Assembly: GCF_947496875.1 (NCBI RefSeq)
Contig: NZ_CANMEH010000002.1
Location: forward strand, 62,001 to 126,000
DNA: 64,000 nt
Source: an uncultured Paracoccus sp.
GTDB taxonomy: Bacteria > Pseudomonadota > Alphaproteobacteria > Rhodobacterales > Rhodobacteraceae
Direction: 5' to 3'
The translations under genes were made by a program, and so were the position numbers. Position 1 is the stretch's first letter. Every line of letters starts with the position of its first letter. Below, one piece after another: positions 58,988 to 64,000 of this stretch. Below the pieces are notes generated by a model that was not told the DNA's origin, ran no database searches, and worked only from the letters and a program-made list of their open reading frames with translations.

Positions 58988-61093
58988 TCACGCCGGTCGC
59001 CGCCGCAGGCGGCCGCCTTCCAGCAGCCAGGCCGCGATTGCCAGTCCCGCGACCAGCGCCAGCCACACCCAGTCCGGCAGCAGCGGCCGTCGCGTCAGGC
59101 CGGAGACCTGCGCGGCGTCCCGCGGGGTCACCGCGATCCAGTCCCCCGTCACTCCCCGCCCGAAAGCCGACCGGCCCGGCCTGGCCAAACGCACCTCCGG
59201 CACCCCGTCCGACAAAGCCCGCACCGACCCGCCGGTCGCCTCGGCCAGCCCGCCCAGCACATCGGCCGTGGCCACTATCTGTTCGAATTCCCGCGGCGCG
59301 GCGGGTCCCAGAGCCACAAGCCGCGTCAACTCGCCATCATCCAGCGCGTAGAGCCCCGGACCGGGGGCTTGCCAGGTCGCCGAAAAGCGGCCGGGCCCGG
59401 TCTCCTGCAGCGGCAGCGAGGTGGTCGCGCCACCCGGGCCGGTGATCGTGACTGGTGCGGCGGTGTCCTGCATCGTCCGGCGGATCACGGTCAGGGACAG
59501 GTCGCGGCCAACCTGGGCCAGCAGCGCCTCCTCCTCCAGCTCCGGCTCCTTCATCGACCAGTGCGCGATGCGACGCAGCATTTCGAGCTGCGGCCCACCG
59601 CCTTCGAAGCCACGCCCCCAGAGCCACACCTGGTCCGAGGCAAGCAGCGCCACGCGCCCCTCGCCGACGCGGTCAAGCACCAGCAGCGGCGCGTCGCCAT
59701 CAGCCGTCATCACGACCTCACTGTCCGGGTTCGGGACGATCTCCTGCCGCTGCAGCCAGCGGCCCCAGCCGGGCGGCGTATCGGCCGTGCCCGCCTGCGG
59801 CAGCGCGGCGGTCACAGGATGGCGGCGCCCGGCGTCGGTCAGTTGCGGCGTGAACGGCGTCTCGATCACCCTGCCAGTCGGACGGGCCGGGAGGATGTCG
59901 CCCATGGGGGACAGGTTGAGGCTTTCGACGCTGGCCATTTCCGGACCGGCCGACACCAGCAGCGCGCCCCCTTGCTCGACATAGCGGCGGATGTTGGCAA
60001 AATAGGCCGGCGGCAGGATACCGCGCACCCGGTAGCGATCGAAGATGATCAGGTCGAACTCGCCGATGCGCTGCTCGAACAGCTCATGGGTGGGAAAGGC
60101 GATCAGCGCCATCTCATCCACCGGCACCCCGTCCATCTTGTCCGGCGGCCGCAGGATCGTGAAATGGACGAGGTCGACGTTTGCATCGGATTTCAGCAGG
60201 TTGCGCCAGGTTCTTTCGCCGGGATGTGGTTCGCCTGACACCAGCAGCACCCGCAGCCGGTCGCGCACCCCTTCGATCTGCACCGCCACCGCATCGTTGC
60301 GGTCGGTCAGTTGCGGGGCGCCGGCCTCCGGCGGGTCCAGCCGCACCGACACGACGTTCTGGCCCGCATGAGTGACGGTCACCGGCAGGTCAAGCGGCAT
60401 GCCCGGCGGCAGCGCGATCACCTGCTCGTCCTCGCCCTCGACGCGGACGCGCAGCGTGGCGGGGCGCCCCGCCATTTCGGGCGGAACCGCGCCCTGGTCC
60501 TCGATGCGCAGCCGGACGACGGCCGGGCTGCCGATCAGCGCGAAGGCCGGCGCCTCGTCGACCACCAGCCGCCGATCCCAGTCGTCCGCCTGCCCGGTCA
60601 GCAGGACATGGACTGGCGCCGGCGCGGTTGCCGGCACCGCCGGCGCGTCATGGGCCTGTCCGTCGGTCACCGCGATTACGCCAGCCACCCGCGCCTCTGG
60701 CTCGGCCGCGAGCGCCCGGGTCAACGCCGTCCCGACCAGGGTCCCGTCCGGATCATCGCCGACGGTGACGCGCCGCAGCTCGACATTGGGAAGACCTGCG
60801 AGTTGCCGCGTCAACGCGTCCACGGCGACGTCGGTCTGGTCTGCCCGCCCGGGCAGGTCCTGGCTGGCGGTGCGATCCTCCAGCAGGATCACGATGTCGG
60901 ACAGTCCCTGCCGCACCCCTTGCTCCAGCACCGGACCCGCAAGCGCCGCGGCGGCCGCCAGACCGGCCAGACCGCGCAGGGCCCAGCCCGGCAGTCCCCG
61001 CCACAATGCCCAGCCGGCAACGACGACCGCCAGGGCGGCGAGTGCCGCCACCAACACCAGCGGCACGGCGGGATCCAGTCGCAGCCCGGTCAC
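58988..61093 (-). CDS. Membrane protein with amidotransferase-like periplasmic domain
   Basis: The 701-aa protein begins with two hydrophobic segments (VPLVLVAALAALAVVVAGWA and ALRGLAGLAAAAALAGPVL), followed by a VWA-like segment SDIVILLEDRTAS. The middle contains RLRVLLVSGEPHPGERTWRN and EFDLIIFDRY, a fold like a class I glutamine amidotransferase-like domain without an obvious catalytic Cys. A C-terminal hydrophobic segment (LPDWVWLALVAGLAIAAWLL) precedes an arginine-rich end. Homologues sit with BatA/DUF4159 genes in alphaproteobacteria, and their role is unknown. It overlaps the DUF4159 gene by 4 bp. Confidence 0.85.
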   Translation of the reverse strand: MTGLRLDPAVPLVLVAALAALAVVVAGWALWRGLPGWALRGLAGLAAAAALAGPVLEQGVRQGLSDIVILLEDRTASQDLPGRADQTDVAVDALTRQLAGLPNVELRRVTVGDDPDGTLVGTALTRALAAEPEARVAGVIAVTDGQAHDAPAVPATAPAPVHVLLTGQADDWDRRLVVDEAPAFALIGSPAVVRLRIEDQGAVPPEMAGRPATLRVRVEGEDEQVIALPPGMPLDLPVTVTHAGQNVVSVRLDPPEAGAPQLTDRNDAVAVQIEGVRDRLRVLLVSGEPHPGERTWRNLLKSDANVDLVHFTILRPPDKMDGVPVDEMALIAFPTHELFEQRIGEFDLIIFDRYRVRGILPPAYFANIRRYVEQGGALLVSAGPEMASVESLNLSPMGDILPARPTGRVIETPFTPQLTDAGRRHPVTAALPQAGTADTPPGWGRWLQRQEIVPNPDSEVVMTADGDAPLLVLDRVGEGRVALLASDQVWLWGRGFEGGGPQLEMLRRIAHWSMKEPELEEEALLAQVGRDLSLTVIRRTMQDTAAPVTITGPGGATTSLPLQETGPGRFSATWQAPGPGLYALDDGELTRLVALGPAAPREFEQIVATADVLGGLAEATGGSVRALSDGVPEVRLARPGRSAFGRGVTGDWIAVTPRDAAQVSGLTRRPLLPDWVWLALVAGLAIAAWLLEGGRLRRRPA

Positions 61094-61953
61094 GGCAGGC
61101 TCTCCGCCCCACCCTGCCAGGCATCACGCCCCAGACGGTCCAGCAGTTCGGGCACGTGCACCTGATCGGATTTGTAGTTGCCTGTCAGTACATACATGAT
61201 CAGGTTGATCCCGAATCTCAGCGCCAGCTCGCGCTGCCGCTCGCCATCCAGACCGCTGCCGATCTGGTGGGTGGGCAGGCCGCGATCGTCGATCGCCCAG
61301 GCCTCGGCCCAGTCATTCGCACCGATCAGAACCGGCGAGACCCCGTCGTTCAGCCGCCGGAAACCGACGCCTGCGCCGGTTTCCGCGGTCGTGCCCGCGG
61401 CCTCGGCCCAAAGCGGGGTGCCCTGCCAGCGGCCCGGGAAATCGTCGAGCAGATAGAAGGTCCGGGTCAGCACGTGATCGTCGGGCACCGGTGCCAGCGG
61501 CGGAATGTCCAGCGGCGCCGCCAGACGCTGCAGCTCCGCCTCGCCGTCGGGACCGCCAAGGCCCGCCACGTCGCCGTCGCCGGTATCGAACAGGATCATC
61601 CCGCCCGAGCGCAGGAAATGGTCCAGCTTGAGGTAGGCCGATGGCGACGGCGCGGGCTGGGCATCGGTGACGGGCCAGTAGAGAAAGGTCAGCAGGGACA
61701 GATCATCCCGGTCCAGGTCGATCCCGATCGGCGGTCCGGGCTCGACCGTGGTGCGCAGCGTCAGCCCCTGTGACAACCCGTCCATCCCCTGCCGGCTCGT
61801 CTCGTCCGTGTCCGGATCGCCGGTCAGGACATAGGCCAACGCAACCTGCCGCGCCGCCGCCGCCAGCGCCGGATCCGGGTCCTGCTGCTGGGCAGCGACG
61901 CGACCGCCCGGCAGGCCCGCAACCATGACCAGCATCAGGACCAGCCGTATCAT
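61090..61953 (-). CDS. DUF4159-domain protein, secreted, split from BatA-like partner
   Basis: The 287-aa protein has a signal peptide (MIRLVLMLVMVAGLPGGRVA) and a DUF4159 body: LAYVLTGDPDTDETSRQGMD, LLTFLYWPVTDAQPAPSPSA, LRSGGMILFDTGDGDVAG, then TFYLLDDFPGRWQG and a C-terminal NLIMYVLTGNYKSDQVHVP. In many alphaproteobacteria this domain is the C-terminal part of one protein of roughly 900 aa with the BatA-like part; here it is a separate gene, joined by an ATGA overlap (61950-61953). The signal peptide matches the place of the last transmembrane helix of the fused form, so the topology would be kept. Confidence 0.88.
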   Translation of the reverse strand: MIRLVLMLVMVAGLPGGRVAAQQQDPDPALAAAARQVALAYVLTGDPDTDETSRQGMDGLSQGLTLRTTVEPGPPIGIDLDRDDLSLLTFLYWPVTDAQPAPSPSAYLKLDHFLRSGGMILFDTGDGDVAGLGGPDGEAELQRLAAPLDIPPLAPVPDDHVLTRTFYLLDDFPGRWQGTPLWAEAAGTTAETGAGVGFRRLNDGVSPVLIGANDWAEAWAIDDRGLPTHQIGSGLDGERQRELALRFGINLIMYVLTGNYKSDQVHVPELLDRLGRDAWQGGAESLP

Positions 61954-63896
61954 GCCGCCGCCCCGCGCCAATTCCGCCCGCCGCGGCGGCCGGCCAGCAT
62001 CGCAGAGGCGAGCGCGTCGACGGCAAGCAGCGTCGCGGCCAGGGCGATCAGCCAGCCGCGCAGGTCGGTGCCGGTCGTCTGCCCCGGGTCCTCGACGACC
62101 GCCCCCGGCCACTCCGCGCGGACCAGCCCGTGGCCCGCGTTCAGTGCCACGCGCCGTTCACCGGCGACATACAGCCCCGCGGGCACCCCGGGACCTGGTC
62201 CCTGGGCCAGATCGTCGGCTGCCACCGGCGTCAGTCCGTCCGCGGGGACGGTCCGTCCGAACCCGTCCAACACCGTTTCCGCCGTCCAGAACGCCTGTTC
62301 GCCGTCATCGCCTGCGGGTGCATCGGCGTGGCCGGTGCGCGCGGACTGGACCAGCCGCATCAGCATGTCCACGAACAGACCCGACAGCGGCAGGGTCGAC
62401 CAGCCCGGGCTGGCCGCGGTGTGGACCAGCACCACCTGCCCCTGCCCCAGCTCCTCGCGGGTGACCAGCGGCGTGCCGTCGCTGAGCCGCACCAGCGTGC
62501 GGGCATCCAGCTGCGGATCGGGATCGGCCATCAGCTGCGCGCGCACCGTCACATCGTCCGAGGGCAGCAGCCCGGCGAACGGACCCTCCGCGTCGAACCG
62601 TTCGATCGTCTTCGGTTCGCCCCAGCTCAGCGCCCCCCCGACATCACGGCCGCCCGGGCGCAGCCGGGCCGGCAGCAGCGGGTCGAGGTCCAGGGTTTCG
62701 GATGCCGCCATCCGTGGCCCGGCAAAGCGGATCAGCAGCCCGCCTTCCTCGATCCAGCGCGGCAGGGCCGCGTCGGCGAGATCGAGCACTTGGTCGGGCA
62801 GGATGATGACGTCCGGTGCCGCCGGGAGTACCTCGGACAGTGTGCCTTCGATCAGGTCGGTCTGCGGGGCCAGCGCACGCCGCAGGTAGTGCGTGGAGGA
62901 CAACAGCGCCTGTCCTTCGGTTTCGCGGGCGTCGCCGGCAATTGCGACCTTGCGCCGTCGCACCCGATCGTCGGCCAGCACCACTGCCCCGGCCCCGGGC
63001 TGGTCTTCCAGCACGAAGCGGGTGACCCGGTTGCGCAGTTCGGACGGCAGGTCGATCGGCAGGGTCGCGGTGGCGATCCCGTCTGCCAGGCTTGGCTCGG
63101 GCGGGTCCAGCCGGGCCAGCGTGCGAAACGTTCCCTGCGGGTCCGGGCCGGTCGCCAGCACGGCCGGCAGCGGGCCGCCCGCGGTCGACTGCATCGTAAG
63201 GACCGGAGTGGCGCCGGTGTCGATCCGCAGGCTGCGGACGGCAGATGTCGGCGGCACCACCGTGACGTCGCCGCGGGCAGACAGTGCCGCAAGCCAGTCC
63301 GCGCGCCCGGGGTGGTCCAGCCCGTCACTGAGCCACAGCGTCGAGAAACCCTCCGGCGCCTCCGCCAGGCTGGCGGCCGGGTCCCCGGGATAGCGCGTCT
63401 CCCATGGCTGGGGCTCGGCCGCGCGCAGTCGCGTCACCTGCTCTGCCGCGGCCTGGAACGGCAATGTGGTACCGCGACCGGGCGCGCCGTCGGCCAGCAG
63501 CACGGCGACCGGGCGGGCGGCCGCCGCTGCTGCATCAAGCGCCCCGATCGCCCGCGCCCTCATGGCGGCCCAGCCTGGCGCCGCCGTCCAGCCCGCATCC
63601 ACCACGACCAGCAACGGCGCGCGGCCCGGATCGGCCGGTGCGGGTTTCCACACGGGCCCGGCAAACCCCAGAATTGCCGCCCCAACGGCTGCGAGCCGCA
63701 GGGCGAGCAGCCACCATGGCGTTCGCCGCGCGACCGGCGCCGGGTCGGCCAGGCCGATCAGCAGGACGGTCCCGGGAAAGGTGATCTCTTTCGCCCGGGG
63801 CGGCACAGCGCGCAGCAGCAGCCACAGCAGCGGCAGGGCGATCAGCGCCGTCAGGACCCAGGGCGCGGCAAACCCCAGCGGGCCGAGTGTCAGCAC
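61950..63896 (-). CDS. BatA-like N-terminal membrane protein
   Basis: The 648-aa protein starts with GTG at 63896, with GAGGTGG upstream. Two N-terminal hydrophobic segments (FAAPWVLTALIALPLLWLLL and PWWLLALRLAAVGAAILG) match the BatA double-transmembrane region. A VWA-like segment APLLVVVDAGWTAAPGWAAM and a large periplasmic part follow, then the helix LRGWLIALAATLLAVDALAS near the end with a short arginine-rich cytoplasmic tail. It is the first complete gene of the leftward operon here. Confidence 0.86.
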   Translation of the reverse strand: MLTLGPLGFAAPWVLTALIALPLLWLLLRAVPPRAKEITFPGTVLLIGLADPAPVARRTPWWLLALRLAAVGAAILGFAGPVWKPAPADPGRAPLLVVVDAGWTAAPGWAAMRARAIGALDAAAAAARPVAVLLADGAPGRGTTLPFQAAAEQVTRLRAAEPQPWETRYPGDPAASLAEAPEGFSTLWLSDGLDHPGRADWLAALSARGDVTVVPPTSAVRSLRIDTGATPVLTMQSTAGGPLPAVLATGPDPQGTFRTLARLDPPEPSLADGIATATLPIDLPSELRNRVTRFVLEDQPGAGAVVLADDRVRRRKVAIAGDARETEGQALLSSTHYLRRALAPQTDLIEGTLSEVLPAAPDVIILPDQVLDLADAALPRWIEEGGLLIRFAGPRMAASETLDLDPLLPARLRPGGRDVGGALSWGEPKTIERFDAEGPFAGLLPSDDVTVRAQLMADPDPQLDARTLVRLSDGTPLVTREELGQGQVVLVHTAASPGWSTLPLSGLFVDMLMRLVQSARTGHADAPAGDDGEQAFWTAETVLDGFGRTVPADGLTPVAADDLAQGPGPGVPAGLYVAGERRVALNAGHGLVRAEWPGAVVEDPGQTTGTDLRGWLIALAATLLAVDALASAMLAGRRGGRNWRGAAA

Positions 63897-63908
63897 GCGC
63901 CCACCTCG

Positions 63909-64000
63909 TCAGGCCTCTGCCGTGTTCCGGGCAACCGGCCGAATGGGTGCATTCGGATCGCGCCGCTCGGGCCGGTCCTGTGGAGACACGCCCCCCGTCG
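63909..64000 (-). CDS. C-terminal end of an upstream operon gene, cut by the window edge
   Basis: Reading leftwards, an open frame covers 63912-64000 (29 codons ending NTAEA) and stops at 63909-63911, 12 bp before the BatA-like gene. In this cluster the preceding gene is usually a DUF58 protein with a MoxR ATPase before it, so that is the likely identity; the fragment is too short to recognise. Confidence 0.45.
   Translation of the reverse strand, partial: TGGVSPQDRPERRDPNAPIRPVARNTAEA

Overview
The window is a gene-dense, high-GC chromosomal segment. It most likely comes from a facultatively autotrophic alphaproteobacterium of the Rhodobacterales (Paracoccus/Rhodobacter-like). The reasons are a red-type (form IC) RubisCO operon with cbbX under a divergent CbbR, an Fds-type NAD-dependent formate dehydrogenase, a class I lysyl-tRNA synthetase, a ctaA heme A synthase, a comEC-gltX-gltA neighbourhood and RTX repeats. 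Many gene pairs on the same strand overlap by 4 bp (ATGA). I see no tRNA, rRNA, CRISPR array, insertion sequence or prophage. Gene functions are assigned by reading motifs by eye; no database search was possible.

Layout. 1-4.5 kb: the end of a formate dehydrogenase operon (fdsB cut by the window edge, fdsA, fdsD; no fdsC between A and D). 4.6-7.0 kb: an MFS transporter and a calcium-binding RTX-repeat protein. 7.2-9.6 kb: pxpABC, 5-oxoprolinase-like. 9.7-20.0 kb: the Calvin-Benson-Bassham block, read leftwards as cbbF-P-T-A-L-S-X-rpe-cbbY from a short AT-rich promoter region shared with divergent cbbR. 20.1-26.7 kb: a leftward operon for a branched-chain-type ABC importer (binding protein, LivH, and one LivM-LivG-LivF fusion polypeptide), a 3-hydroxyacid dehydrogenase and a beta-keto acid cleavage enzyme, with a divergent GntR regulator.

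27.6-38.4 kb: accessory acyl/carbonyl catabolism. It holds two SDRs, an MDR reductase, a thioesterase, a FadB-like bifunctional enzyme, a quinone oxidoreductase and a MaoC hydratase. It ends in a three-gene unit of an ACAD10/11-type acyl-CoA dehydrogenase, an APH-fold kinase and an SDR, which looks like a 4-hydroxyacyl-CoA (lactone) degradation module. 38.9-42.9 kb: a ferric-iron-type ABC importer in the order ATPase, binding protein, permease.

42.9-64 kb: mostly housekeeping genes: miaB, an omega-aminotransferase, comEC, gltX, gltA (with a clear intrinsic terminator), a small SDR, an M32 carboxypeptidase, ctaA, a TrmJ-like methyltransferase, lysS and a TerB-like protein. The end is a leftward BatA / DUF4159 / membrane-protein / dacB operon whose first member runs off the right edge.

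How it fits together. Formate oxidation yields NADH and CO2, and the cbb operon can fix that CO2, so the first 20 kb could support growth on formate as well as other autotrophic modes. The phosphoglycerate kinase and glyceraldehyde-3-phosphate dehydrogenase genes are not in the window. The middle 18 kb looks like a modular toolkit for importing and breaking down hydroxy and keto carboxylic acids by CoA chemistry. The most interesting candidate systems are the beta-hydroxyacid import / oxidation / BKACE operon (20.1-26.7 kb) and the ACAD-kinase-SDR unit (35.3-38.4 kb).
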